From: Ichthyophis bannanicus
Taxonomy: Eukaryota > Chordata > Amphibia > Gymnophiona > Ichthyophiidae
Reading direction: 5' to 3'
Assembly (NCBI GenBank): GCA_033557465.1
Contig: CM066037.1
Location: forward strand, 513,042,686 to 513,106,685
Length of the DNA: 64,000 bases
Shown here: positions 10,261 to 21,524 of the stretch, one piece after another
Position numbering within the stretch: the stretch's first letter is position 1
How the letters are laid out: each line of letters begins with the position of its first letter
Notes under the pieces: model-generated
The model's input: only the letters and a program-made list of their open reading frames with translations
Database searches by the model: none
Told to the model about the DNA's origin: nothing
Made by a program: the position numbers and the translations under genes

Positions 10261-12109
10261 CTCCTTCCTAGAGAACTTAGTCTTTCTGCCCCTGAAAGGT
10301 CCAGAACCCCTTACCATCCTGGGCAGATTATTCCATTTTGCCAGAAGATGGCAACAAATAACATCAGAAACCTTGACCCTGTCCATTGTACGAGAGGGGT
10401 GCAGAGTTCATTTTCACAGCATGCCCCCTCCTACAGTCATAAGGCAGTTCAATTGTCAGGTCCCTGCCACCAATCTCTTGGGTCAGGAGGTCGCATCACT
10501 TCTTGCTTAGGGAGCAATAGAAGAGGTACCCATATCCCAACAGGGTACAGGGTTCTACTCCCACTACTTTCTCATCCCAAAGAAAACAGGGGGACACAGG
10601 CCTATTCTGTACCTCAGAGAATTAAAAAAGTATTTGTTCTGGGAAAAATTCAAGATGATAGACCTCGGAGCACTCCTGCCATACCTTCAGAGTCGGGACT
10701 GGCTATGTTCTCTGGATCTAAAGGATGCATATACTCATATTCTCATCCATGCAGATCACAGGAAATTCCTTTGATTCCTTTTCCAGGGAAGACACTTCCA
10801 ATACAAGGTTCTTCCTTTCGGGCTGGCTTCTGCCCCAAGAGTCTTCACGAAAAGCATGGCAGTGGTAGCAGCATTCCTGAGAACTCTAGGAATATTCGTC
10901 TCCAGAAGCCAGCTTTCTCGCACAATGCGAATTCTTCGCTACTTAGGACTGGTCATAAACCTCCCAAAATCTCATCTCACTTCTTCTCAGTCCCTGGAAT
11001 TCATAGGGGCCTGTCTAGATACCAGATAGTCAAGGGCTTTCCTACCACAGCCCTGCTGTCTTCGTATAGTGCAGCTGGCATCCCAAGCAGCTATGAAAGT
11101 TTTCCTGACTGCTCAGGAAATGCTCCAGCTTCTGGGGCATATGGCATCCACTATTTATGTGGTTCCCTATGTTCACCTTCACATGCGAGCAGCCCAGTGG
11201 ACACAGGCCTCGGGTCGCCTATCGGACAAAATCAGAAACTCCTCACGTCTCATTTCGTCCCTTCAATGGTGGCAATCACTGGAAAACCTTCTCATAGGCT
11301 CTTCCTTCCAGCAGCCTCTATTCCAAGCCACCCTAACAGATGCGTCCAAGTTGGGTTGGGGGGCTCACTTTGCACGATCTCTCAACTCAGGGTCTCTGGG
11401 ACCCACAGGAGGCTTGTCTTCACATAAACCGCCTAGAACTCGGAGCCATTTTCCATGCTCTTCGAGTATTCCAAGCCCAGCTCAACTACAAGACAGTCCA
11501 GGTCCAGACCGACAATCAGGTAGCCATGTTCTATGTGAACAAGCAGGGTGGAATGGGCTCTCTGTCGTTATGCAACGAAGCTTTGCGACTATGGGCCCTC
11601 ACCAGAGAGCATCAAATCCACCTCCTAGTGGTATATCTTCCAGGTATTCAAAATCTTTGGGCAGACAAACTCAGTCGAATACTGCTGCCACACGAATGGT
11701 CTCTTCACTCAGACCACCTTGCTCGAGTGTTTCGAATCTGGGGAACCCCAGATATAGACCTCTTTGCAAGTCCACAGAATGCCAAACTTCCCTGATTCTT
11801 TTCCAGAATTCCGTCTCGAAACTGTCAGGCAAGGGATGCTTTTCTCCTCCACTGAGGTTAGGACTTCCTTTATTCCTTCCCACCCATTCCCCTCATTCCC
11901 AAAACGTTCAAGCTTCAGAGAGACAGAGGTCGTATGATACTCATAGCTCCACGTTGGCCACGGCAAACGTGGCATCCTCTGCTTCTCTCTCTCAAGCCAC
12001 GCCTCTGGAGTTGGGATATGCTCCAGATCTTCTTTCTCAGGGGGACGGGGCGCTATTGCACCCAGTTCCCCAGTCCCTGCATCTCAGGGCCTGGTTGCTG
12101 AAAGCCTAG
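10261..12109 (+). pseudogene. DIRS copy B RT/RNase H/Dam-like polyprotein, disabled
   Basis: Collinear with copy A pol. The frame from 10160 to 10510 covers the GRLFHFARRW to LGQEVASLLA block and ends in a TAG at 10508, where copy A has a glutamine codon. Downstream the same frame gives RT fingers and palm (SLDLKDAYTHILIH, LPFGLASAPRVF). The segment with the catalytic YLDD is deleted: GIFV runs straight into the HTMRILRYLGL-like block near 10900. RNase H (TDASKLGWG, LELGAIFHAL, QTDNQVAMFY) and the Dam-like block (DIDLFASPQNAK) are readable around 11340-11795. Loss of the polymerase carboxylates makes RT function impossible. Confidence 0.88.
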
Positions 12110-13112
12110 AACTTCTGGATATCAACTTTTCTCAACAGGTAAAGGATATACTTGTGGCTTCAAGTGGAAAAGGTTCTCTGTATGGTGTTTTCAAAGCGGA
12201 CCTAACACCTTTTTGGTGCCTCTGGAATCGCTACTGGAGTATCTCCTCCATTTATCAAATTCTGGTCTTTAAACCAATTCAGTAAGGGTCCATCTTAGTG
12301 CCATTGCAGCTTCTTGCAAGCCTCTACATGGACAACCTATTTCCTCTCATCCACTTGTAGCAAGATTTATGAGAGGTCTACTCTTAACAGAACCTCCCAT
12401 TAAGCTACCGCCGGTGGCATGGGACCGGAATCTTGTTCTCGGGCAGCTTATGAAACCACCCTTTGAGCCTTTAGCCACTACAGCTCTAAAGTTTCTTTCC
12501 TGGAAGGTCATCTTCCTAATTGCCCTCACTTCTGAAAGACGCATCAGTGAGTTACAAGCCTTAGTGGCAGATCCTCCTTATACAAGATTTCACCATGTTA
12601 AGGTAGTTCTTAGGACTCATCCTCACTTTATGCCAAAGGTGGTTTCGCCTTTTCATTTAAACCAAGCGGTTTACCTTCCTGTATTCTTCCCTAGGCCTCA
12701 TGCTTCTAATGCAGAAATGATCCTTCATACTTTAGATTGTAAAAGAGCCTTAGCTTTTTACCTTCAAAGAACTAAGCAACACAGAAAATCTTCCCAGCTC
12801 TTTGTTGCTTTCAATTCTAGTCATTTGGGACTTCCCATTTCCAAAAGAACACTCTCTAAGTGGATTGCAAATTGTATATCCTTTGCTTATGAGAGTAAGG
12901 GACTTTCTCTCAAAGGCCATGTCACAGCTCACAATGTGAGAGCAATGACAACCTCTATGGCTAATCTTCGTTTGGTATCCATTGACGAAATTTCTAGAGC
13001 AGCCACTTGGGCTTCGGTACACACCTTTACAGTCCACTATTGCTTGGACAAGGACTCCCATCGGGATGCCTCATTTGGCCAGACTGTTCTCCAGCATCTC
13101 TTTCAGACTTAG
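12110..13112 (+). pseudogene. DIRS copy B tyrosine recombinase, N-terminal deletion
   Basis: The C-terminal catalytic domain is open from 12369 to 13112 (247 codons) and ends in the conserved FGQTVLQHLFQT. Catalytic positions compare with copy A as follows: the first arginine block reads TSERRISEL (copy A TSARRISEL), HNVR is kept, and HYCLDKD holds the tyrosine. Upstream, the block after QQVKDIL loses about 40 bases (the RKPSTRRSYAF segment of copy A), which shifts the frame. The core-binding domain is therefore broken while the catalytic residues persist. The recombinase would join the circular DNA copy to the chromosome. Confidence 0.85.
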
Positions 13113-13293
13113 GACAACTCCTACCCACCGTCCCGGGTTTGGATGCCAGAGATCCATGGGAGGAAGTATGACCCATCTCACCATGGGTTTGCAGCTTCCT
13201 GGGGTCACCCCCCTGGCATCTCTCAGCTGGAGAGTCCCCCATATATGAAGGCTACATTCCTTCTCTCTCTCTCTCTCTCTCAGCTTTAAACCC

Positions 13294-13482
13294 AACTGAA
13301 GAGGGAGAGTTGGAAATGCGGGAAGGCAGCACACAGGCACTGTGAGATGCTCCCAAAAGCTTTCCTATTGGACCCTGGGGAGCATTCCCGCACAGGCTCC
13401 GTCGGTACTGACGATACCCATATGTGAAGACTTAATTCCTGCTGTTCCTGGAGATCACCTGTTACAGGTGAGTAACTACGCT
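13294..13482 (+). repeat. DIRS copy B right inverted terminal repeat plus terminal extension
   Basis: Pairs with 8015-8176. The outer bases beyond the region paired with the left repeat (CACCTGTTACAGGTGAGTAA...) form the extension present only at the right end, as in copies A and C. A CT-repeat at 13259-13281 lies just inside and abuts the remnant of the internal complementary region. Confidence 0.85.
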
Positions 13483-13556
13483 TTACCCTCCACTGCCTTG
13501 GAAGAAAGGGTTAGCAATCTACCTCCAGTCACACCTTGCACAATAATTATAAAATT
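13483..13556 (+). mobile_element. SINE, 3' part, continuation of the copy at 7938
   Basis: The sequence TTACCCTCCACTGCCTTGG and the AGCAATCTACCTCCAGTCAC segment match the SINE body. It is the missing half of the SINE interrupted by DIRS copy B. Confidence 0.7.
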
Positions 13557-14554
13557 TGTACCTCATAAAGCATCAAATGATAAAATTAAGAAATATAAAA
13601 TATAATAATAAAACCATACTAAACTAAATATTTTTATACAGCTGAAAAACACTGATTAGAAACTCATAAAATATTTTAAAAACCAAACACGCAAAATATT
13701 TCAAAATAACAGATACATAAAATAAATTTCAGCAATTAAAACTAATAAAAATGAAAAATGGTCTCGGTCCCCACCCATGTCCTTCATACTTCTTTCCCCC
13801 ATGTCCTTCATACTTCTTTCCCCATGTCGGGCAGCATCTGTCAGCTAGCCTAATAAAAAAGCCTCTCCCTGCCACCCCATAGAGCCAGCACAATCTTCTT
13901 TGTCTCCCATTTCCCAAGCCGCAGCATTCAGGTTTCCCTCTCTCTCCACTTCCCCCTTTCCTATTCCCTCCATGCTCTTCCCACCTACAACCATACCATC
14001 CCCCACTCTCCTGCTCCCCCTTGCTTTCTACTTGCACAATATTCTCTCCTTCCCTGTACACTCCCACTCCTTTCCACCAAGTCCTCCCCCTTCCTGGCAC
14101 CCAGCAGAGCAGACAAGTCAGGAGCCTAAAAAGATGCATTGAGGAATGAGCAGGGCCGGATTTTATTTGTAGGCGCCCCCCATAGGCCATCAGACGGGAG
14201 TTCTCTCTCCCTGATCACCCCTGCCCAAATCCTCCCCTCTCCCAAATGTCTCCTTTCCCCTCTTATACTGTTCAGTTGAGTAACCATCCTTGCAGTAGCA
14301 AAAAGATGAGTAGAAATCTTATGTACAAGCACTGTACCTGATATCTCAGAGGTTCTTCCTCCCCCTTCCTCCACGTCTGTGGTTCTCTACCTCTGCCTGA
14401 CATGCTTTAAGCATCAAGAACAACAGCTGTGGATGGCGCGGGTCCTCCAAGTGCAGCTCCTATGCTCAAACTGTTCTGCAGGCCTGGGTAGAGGTAACGG
14501 CAATGATAGGAGAGGGGAAAAGTAGCTGGTCTTAGGCATTGCAGCTCAGAATCT
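13557..14554. other. Unassigned; short tandem duplication at 13777-13826
   Basis: No gene or repeat family recognised. A 23-24-bp unit (CCATGTCCTTCATACTTCTT plus Cs) occurs twice in tandem at about 13777-13826. The stretch 13900-14110 is pyrimidine-rich, and its open frames look compositional rather than coding. Confidence 0.45.
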
Positions 14555-14660
14555 TTGCATGAGAATATGCAAATCTCTCTCATGCATATTCATTGTTTTT
14601 ATCCTGAAAATCTGATTGGCTAGTTGTGTCCTGAGGATTGGGTTGAGAACCTCTGGTATA
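14555..14660 (+). repeat. Unclassified interspersed repeat (ATGCAAAT..CATGCATATTCATT family)
   Basis: Contains TATGCAAATCTCTCTCATGC followed by ATATTCATTG and a GATTGGCT..GGGTTGAGAACC end. A diverged copy lies on the minus strand at about 24025-24098 (GCTATTCATAATGAATATG), so this is a dispersed family. I cannot name it. Confidence 0.45.
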
Positions 14661-15262
14661 GACTGAATAATGGAATGCAAAGAAAAGCAATATCTTAATA
14701 GACTAAATTAGGTCTAGATAAAACAATTCTAAGAAGTCTTTCAAATGCTCAAAATCTTTACCATACATGGATGCTGAGTTAATCATATTAAAAATGTTTG
14801 TCATCTTTGCATGAGAATATGCAACAACTCAATTATTCAGCGGTTTTTCCATTGCTCTGTAAAATTCACGTGTAAACCTCAAGAGAACACAAAAAATCTT
14901 AGCTTGCAGAGGATTTGAGTTTGCACTTCACTTACTGTAAATGAGCAAATCACATGCACAGCCAATAAAAGATGACAGTATCAAATACCAGATAATCGTT
15001 GTTCTATCAAAGCCAAGTGAGATCCTTTGTTTACCTTTGACAAGATTTTACAGACCTTACTTGCTACAGCAACTTCTTGTTTAAAATCTCATTTTAGTGA
15101 TACTGTTCCCGAGCCTCCCCTCCCCCAGCCTTCTGCTCTACCCACCTTTGGAAATCCCACATAGAAAAATGACAACAAATAAAGACCATATAGCTATCCA
15201 GGCTGCCCTTCCATACCAACTACTAAGCTTTACAGTCCTTTCTTTTTTCCCCATCTTAGAGG
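14661..15262. other. No recognisable feature
   Basis: AT-rich DNA with no coding signal. A short GCATGAGAATATGCAA string near 14810 repeats one at 14567 and may be another scrap of the 14555 repeat. Confidence 0.4.
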
Positions 15263-15425
15263 TCATCCGTGTTTGTCCCTTGCCTTCTTAAATTCAGTCC
15301 TCTCTTCTAGCACTTGCACTGGGAAGCTATTCCATGCATCTACCACTCTTTCAAAAAAAAAGAAATACTTCCTCAGATTACTCCCAAGTCTATCCCCTTT
15401 CACCTTCACCCCTATGGATCTTAAT
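15263..15425 (-). mobile_element. CR1-like LINE ORF2 C-terminal fragment, minus strand
   Basis: Minus-strand translation gives LGSNLRKYFFFFERVVDAWN, then PVQVLEERTEFKKARDKHG, the same C-terminal domain encoded on the plus strand at 15560-15700. It abuts that plus-strand fragment head to head, so the two CR1 pieces form an inverted pair. Confidence 0.75.
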
Positions 15426-15800
15426 ATGTACACCTTAGAGGAAAGGCAGGATAGAGGTGATATGATTGAGATGTTTAAATGCCTCCGTGGCATAAATGTA
15501 CAGGGGGAGAGCCTCTTTCAATTGAAAGCAAGTTCTGCTACGAGGGGACATGGGATGAGGGTGAAGGGAGATAGATTCAGGAGTGATATGCGGAAATATT
15601 TCTTTACGGAAAGAGTAGTGGATCCGTGGAATAGTCTCCCAGTGGCGGTGGTAGAGATGAGGACAGTAACTGAATTCAAAAAGGCATGGGACAAACACAG
15701 AGGATCTCTAAAGGTAAAAAGGGGACTGTTGTAGTTGTTGATATGGAAGGACAGACTGGATAGGCCATGTGGTCTTTTTCTGTCGTCATGTTTCTGTGTC
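15426..15800 (+). mobile_element. CR1-like LINE 3' fragment, plus strand
   Basis: Open from about 15426 to 15734: LEERQDRGDMIEMFKCLRGI, an SSATRGHGMRVKGDRFRSD block, and RKYFFTERVVDPWNSLP ending with FKKAWDKHRGS. A 3' tail follows (GACTGGATAGGCCATGTGGT). It is the standard 3' end of a CR1-type element, without the RT palm. Confidence 0.8.
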
Positions 15801-16214
15801 TCTATGCTCCCTCATTTGAGTTTCTCATCTCAGAAATCATGCTTGGGTGATTTGGGTATCCTTATTGGCCCAGAGAGTTGAAGAAGGAAGTGTCCCTTGG
15901 ACCATTCTTCATCACTGCAGTATGGCTGACAGATGCTATTTCTTCCTTGAGCTAGAGTGTTTCTCTGTGTGATGTGCGTTCCAAAACATAGTTGTACTCA
16001 AGTTTCTCCTCAAGTGGAATGTGCAGTTACTAATCGTAGTCTGAAATATTGTACAGGGCAAGAGGCAGCCTGTGCAGAAATTGCTTAAGATTTTGTATTT
16101 TGGAATAGTTACTTTTCTAAGTCTATCCCTTTAATATTTCTTTGTCTTGTAGAGTGATTATGCAAGATGTTAAGATGTTGTAAGCTCTCTGACCTTTTTG
16201 TAAACTCTCGGGGG
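15801..16214. other. No recognisable feature
   Basis: No open frame with conserved content and no repeat family seen. Confidence 0.4.
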
Positions 16215-16622
16215 TCTGGTTACTAAGCCGCATTAGGCTTTTGGAGCTAATGTGGCATTTTACAGCATATAGCTTGGTGACTGCGCACCGCTTTTGCAGC
16301 TGTCTGTCGGGCATGCACAGCATTTTCCCAGCAGATACTGCACAGAGATGCAGAGAGTGTGACAGTATTGTGGGTGCAGCTAACGCCACCCATTGAGATG
16401 GCAGTAATTGCGCGCACACTGTCTGCATCTTGGATGTTTACAGTGCACTGTATACATGCCCACTGTCTGCCCGTATCTCGTCCACTCTTGCAGATACCAC
16501 AGAAAATGCAGATTAGCACAGAAAATCATTATACTATCTGCATCTGCCTGCACTGTCTATTAGCACGTGCTCTCTGGCAGTCTTATCTGCTGTGTTAACA
16601 GGGAGCACAGCTTAGTAAACAT
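16215..16622. mobile_element. Possible MITE with short terminal inverted repeats
   Basis: The left end has TTACTAAGCCGCATTAGG and the right end is the reverse complement of TTTACTAAGCTGTGC. That gives a 10-12-bp inverted repeat around about 400 bp of non-coding DNA. I could not establish a target duplication. Confidence 0.3.
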
Positions 16623-18229
16623 GCCAGTAGCCATTTGTGGTCTTATTGTGTGCATTGAATAAAAGACACATGTAAGAATGGTGACAAATTGTGTTTTTTG
16701 ATGCTGTTAAGTAGTCTGCTGCTAACAAAAGTTGAGATTTTAATGGTCAGAGAAAAATATAGGTATTTTTCACAGTAAAAAAAGGGTAAAGCAAAGGGAG
16801 AAGAGCAAATTAGTTCTATTTTTATTGTATTTTGGCTTCCTGGTAGCTTGCAAAAACCAAAGCAATTATCATTCTGTATGAATTCAAATATTTAGTATGT
16901 GTCATTGGAACTGCATGATGTAATTACAGTATTCACTTGATTGCTGAGTTCTTGTCCCTTATGTATTTCAAGTTTGCTTGTTAATTTAGCCCTGATAATT
17001 CGCACTGTGATTGTGGTATCCATGATTTTTGCTGTCATTGGTAACTTGAGCATCCATGTTTCCTCTGAGGGTCATTTCAATCGATCTTCAATGAATGGTC
17101 ATCAGATGTGCAGCAGAGAGGCATACAAATGCACTATAAAGTGAAATGAGCATATCTGTGAAAACATCCCCTCCTAAAATATGGACGCAAGCATAAGTTT
17201 GTCTCTTCTAAACAAAGAGGAAAGCAAACTATTAAATTCTGTAAAATTCACTGCAGAATAAAGTGCGGAAATATAGCATGCTATTTTTTCAGTAATGCAG
17301 CAAGATGTGCTGAATAAACTGTGGGGGTAATGCTGTAACTGCCCACATGGATGAAAAGAGAGCTCGTGCTTCACACCACGGAATTTGCCTGATTTTTTAA
17401 GGTAGAATGCTGCATGCACTTTTACTTGGAAAATTATTTCAGGGAAACTACCTGCACACATTTATGCTTATGGCTGTGCGTGTGTTTCTGAGTCAAAATA
17501 CACACGTTTGGGGAAATGCAAAGGTGTGCGCCCTGCCCTAGAAAAGCCCCCCAGCTACAGCGAGATAAAATTACAGCAGAAAGGCAATGTATGCATACCT
17601 TTACCCGCCAAAAGGTCTTTCATATGCTTGTGCACCAGTATATGTGGGTAATGTGCTGTTTTGCCATGCCATTATTTCCTATTTCCATCAATAGTGTGCA
17701 CTCTTTTGTCCTAATGAGCAATAGAGTGCACTCTCACGAAAGGGAACACACTATTGATGGGATAGGATGCACTGTTTAAAAAAAAAAAAAAAAAAAAAAG
17801 ATTAAAAAAATGAAAAAGCAAAACAAAAATCAAAAAAAATAAAACAAATTCATATATGAGTACTCGTTATCATTGTGCACACCTGTACACAAGGGTTCAT
17901 TTTTTTTAAGAGGCATTTTAGATTTATTTACCGGTGCATGCATGCAAAAATGCCTTTATAAAATTATTCCCATTGTAAATAAACCAGAACATCAAGGAAA
18001 ATATACCAATAAACTCTTTATACAGATGGCCTACAATTGCACTGTTACTTCTAACTAGTATGTAGACATTTTCTGGGCCCACATTATTTTAAACCTTGTT
18101 TCCCCTAGGCCTTTTTATAGGGTTGTTTTTTTTCCTATTGTGATTTTTTTTTTTTTTTGGCAGTGTGTGTAACTGTCCTAATCACAATGTTTTCATTTTC
18201 TTAGTAAGACACAGCATTCCTTGTGATAA
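16623..18229. other. Unassigned AT-rich DNA with one hairpin
   Basis: Mostly AT-rich, no gene seen. At 17686-17763 an inverted repeat pairs CCATCAATAGTGTGCACTCT with the complement near 17740-17763 (ACACACTATTGATGG). A poly-A stretch lies at about 17778-17800. Confidence 0.4.
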
Positions 18230-18740
18230 TGGCTGGAGAAACTTGAGCAAGATTAAGTAGATATGTTTGGCCGAAGGCTGTCTTTGAGGCCTCCGTATCA
18301 GTCATTTTCCTTTCTAGTTCAGCATGCTATAATTCCATTGCAGTTGAATGGATGAATTAAACACTCAGCTGATAGTGTGGGGTTTATTTTTTTTTTCTGT
18401 TTCATGTCTGAAAGGCATGAACGCTGCCAGTAAACACAATTACAGTCTGCTCACTATTTTTGCATTCTTATAAGGTCATGAGACTGACATGAATTCTGCA
18501 CATAGTTTGCTTCTGAAGGATGATTTGTGGTGTTAACATAGTTGTGCTTGGAATCCTGGAGTAATAAAACAAAAGTTGTGATTAATCGCATAGTAGCATC
18601 CTCGGTATGAAGGAGGGATGACCAGCAGTTCCCAGTTCAGATATTTTGTCGCTACTTAGTTTTAATTAAATTTGTCTTCCAGGCAAAATTGCAGTGAAAA
18701 CAGTTTGTAATCATCTTTCCTGAATGACTTGTGACCAAAT
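18230..18740. other. Candidate conserved non-coding block
   Basis: A block without repeat features, tandem repeats or open frames, of balanced composition and containing TAATTAAA- and GATTAATC-type homeodomain-like strings. It looks like single-copy intergenic or intronic DNA. Its composition alone suggests conserved regulatory DNA; comparison with other vertebrates would decide. Confidence 0.25.
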
Positions 18741-18775
18741 AATGTTATCTGTTATCTAAGTAATGTGCCTGCAAG

Positions 18776-21512
18776 CAGGGGTGGCCCAAGGGGGGTGCGG
18801 AGACTCGGTGCGGGGCCTCATTTGCATGTGGCCTTATTTGCATAAATATTTGCATAATGTTACCATACACTAACTTTTAGTAAACATGTCTCTTAATGAG
18901 TGTATGGATAAAGAAAGACTAAAAGATTTCTACATTACTATAATCCAGTGCCAACCGCCAGGCACATTAGGAACTACTACAAACGCTGCCCATTTAGAAC
19001 CCATAGCAAATCCACCGTATCCTGACAGCATCACCAGGACTCAAATAGCACCATACCCTACCTATGAAAAGGTAGCACTGCAAATATTAAACCAATACAT
19101 TTCAGAGAATACTGGGGAAAGAGAACAAGTGGCAATGTCAAATAGGAATTACATAAACAGAATACCTCAGCTCAGTTACACATGCAGAACATAGACCATC
19201 ACCAAACAAGGAATCACAATTTAGAAACAGGAAGGCAATAATTAAACTGGGAACCCCAAAAGCCAAACTTGGAATGTACAACAACACTGTAGAAATAAAA
19301 CTATAAATTAATTTCCTCTTGTACCAAGCAAAGCGCAGACATTAATGATGCACATTTCCCAGAGCTTTCATATTCCAGTTAATAAATTCAAAATAAAGAG
19401 ATATCTTTCTAACTTTTGTGCATTTTTTTTCAGTTGCAATTGCTCCAGCCACTTTCTTCTGTTTTCTTCATGTTTTCTGCTAACTCTGCATCGTCTGCTG
19501 TCCATTTGTCCTTTCTTCTCTCTGCTAGTTTTTTTTCCATTCTCTCTCTCTACATCTGCTTTAACATACTAATCTTTCTCCTTTTGCTCTTTCCTCATTC
19601 CTATTTCATCCACTCAAATTTTACCCCTCCATCCTCAATCCCCACTTACTCTCCCAATACCCGGCCAATTGTAGATTTTTCATCCCTCCCACACAAAATA
19701 TTTTTCCCCTCTCCATTTTACTCTCGCAGCCCCATCCCATTCTAATCCTCCCCCAACATCAGCTCCCTTCTAGTTCCAGCCTCACCCAGCATCCATTCCC
19801 TTCTAGTCCCTGCATCAGCCCATTTCCAGTCCTAGCTCCCCCACCCATTTCCAGTCCGAGTCCCTTCATCAGCTCATTTCCAATCCTAGCCCCCCATCAG
19901 CCCATTTCTAGTCATTTCCTAGCCCCACCATCAGCCCATGTCAAATCCTAGCTCCCCTCCACTCAGCCCAATTCCAGTCCAAGCCCCCCCCGATGAGTCC
20001 ATTTCAATCCAAGCCTCCAACACAGCCCTTTTCCAATCTTAGCTCCCCCAAAACAGCCCATTTCCAGTCCTATCCTAGCTGCTCCATCAGCCCATTTCCA
20101 GTCCTAGCTCCCTTCCCTCACAGCCCATTTCCATTCCAAGTCCCCTCCCCATCAGCTATTTGCAGTTCAGGCCCCCCCTTCCACTCAGCCCATTTCCATT
20201 CCAAGTCCCCATCCCCATCAGCTATTTGCAGTTCAAGCCTCCCTTTCCACTCAGCCCATTTCCAGTCCTAGCAACCCCCAACCCATTACCAGTCCTAGCC
20301 CCCCATCAACCCACTTCCAGTCCTAACCCCACATCACCCCATTTTCAGTTTAAGCCCCCCCTATAACCCATTACCAGTCCTAACCCCATCAGCCCACCTC
20401 AAGTCCTAACCCCTCCACATCAGCCCATTTCCTGTCCTAGCCCCCCCCATAGCCCATTACCAGTCCTAGCCCCCCATCAACCCACTTCCAGTCCTAACCC
20501 CACATCACCCCATTTTCAGTTTAAGCCCCCCTATAACCCATTACCAGTCCTAACCCCCCATCAGCCCACTTCCAGTCCTAAACCCATCAGCCCATTTCCA
20601 GTCATCCCCCTATAGCCCATTGCCAGTCCTAACCCCCCCATCAGCCCACAGCCCATTACCAGTCCTAACCCCCCCCCCCAACAGTCCACAGCCCATTACC
20701 AGTCCCCTAACCCCATCAGCCCACCTCAAGTCCTAACCCCTCCCCATCAGCCCATTTCATGTCCTAGCCCCCCCCATAGCCCATTACCAGTCCTAACCCC
20801 CCCCATAGCCGATTACCAGTCCTAACCCCCCATCAACCCATTTCCAGGCAGAGCCCACAGCCCATTACCAGTCCTAACCCCATCAGCCCACCTCAAGTCC
20901 TAACCCCTCCACATCAGCCCATTTCCTGTCCTAGCCCTCCTCCATAGCCCATTACCAGTCCTAACCCCCCATCAGCCCACAGCCCATTACCAGTCTTAAC
21001 CCCCCATAGCCCATTACCAGTCCTAACCCCCCATCAGCCCACGTCTAGTCCTAACCCCTCCCGATCAGCCCATTTCTTGTCCTAGCCCCCCATAGCCCAT
21101 TACCAGTCCTAACCCCCCCCAGCCCATTACCAGTCCTAACCCCCCCAACCGCACACAGCCAACTACCAGTCCTCACCCCATCAGCCCACCTCCAGTCTTA
21201 ACCCCCCCATCAGCCCATTTCGAGTCCTAGCCCCCCCATAGCCCATTACCAGTCCTAACCCCCCCATCAACCCACAGCCCACCTCAGGTCAGGTCCTAAC
21301 CCCCTCCATAGCCCATTACCAGCCCTAACCCCCCCCCCCCCCCCACATCGGCTCAGGAAAATAAAAAAAAAATAAAAAAAAGCTGGCTGCTGTTGTCGCG
21401 GCAGAATGGAGTGTCCCGTGGGGCCCCCTCTGCCCGGCTTTCAGATTCGCGAAGGGAGAGTGTCTCCCTCACATCTCTGTTAAGCCTGCAGGGGCAGATG
21501 GGAAATTTCGGG
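18776..21512 (-). mobile_element. hAT-type non-autonomous element, copy 1, truncated at one end
   Basis: This is the reverse complement of the complete element at 42757-45417. The terminus at 18776 begins CAGGGGTGGCCCAAGGGG. It is followed by the same A/C-rich interior, the same CTCTACATCTGCTTTAAC block and the same minisatellite. The GC-rich terminal domain (about 21390-21500) matches only half of the other copy, and the second terminus is missing. A minus-strand CR1-like fragment begins at about 21525, so the end was lost by deletion or by that insertion. No transposase frame is visible. Strand is set to match copy 2 as plus. Confidence 0.8.
19745..21345 (+). repeat. C-rich minisatellite inside hAT-type copy 1
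   Basis: About 1.6 kb of irregular tandem units of roughly 22-40 bp built on CAGCCCATTACCAGTCCTAA plus a variable C run. The complementary array in copy 2 (43255-44045) is about half as long. Open frames across it are artefacts of composition. Confidence 0.9.
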
Positions 21513-21524
21513 GCTGATGGGAAC

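Larger units (their letters stand above)
8015..13482 (+). mobile_element. DIRS retrotransposon copy B, full span but defective
   Basis: A DIRS element of about 5.47 kb in the order left inverted repeat, gag, RT/RNase H/Dam-like, tyrosine recombinase, right inverted repeat. Its boundaries are fixed by the SINE it interrupts and by alignment to copy A ends. No target duplication longer than a few bases is visible, as expected for recombinase-mediated insertion. Gag carries frameshifts, pol has an in-frame stop and has lost the YLDD segment, and the recombinase has lost an N-terminal block. The internal complementary region is reduced to a short remnant beside a CT repeat. It is thus non-autonomous and probably immobile. 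Confidence 0.9.

Noticed and set aside
10348..12109. Long plus-strand open frames overlapping DIRS copy B pol (10348-11427, 11069-12109)
   Set aside because: They are out of frame with the conserved RT/RNase H blocks, have Ser/Pro-rich shadow composition and no family motif.
13900..14142. Open frames in pyrimidine-rich DNA near 14 kb, and those at 34.3-35.4 kb
   Set aside because: The first is compositional. The latter plus-strand frames are antisense to the L2 element, with no conserved content.
19745..21345. CRISPR-like array or telomere-like array
   Set aside because: Units are irregular in length and sequence with C-run slippage, occur in two copies inside a transposon and are eukaryotic minisatellite in character.
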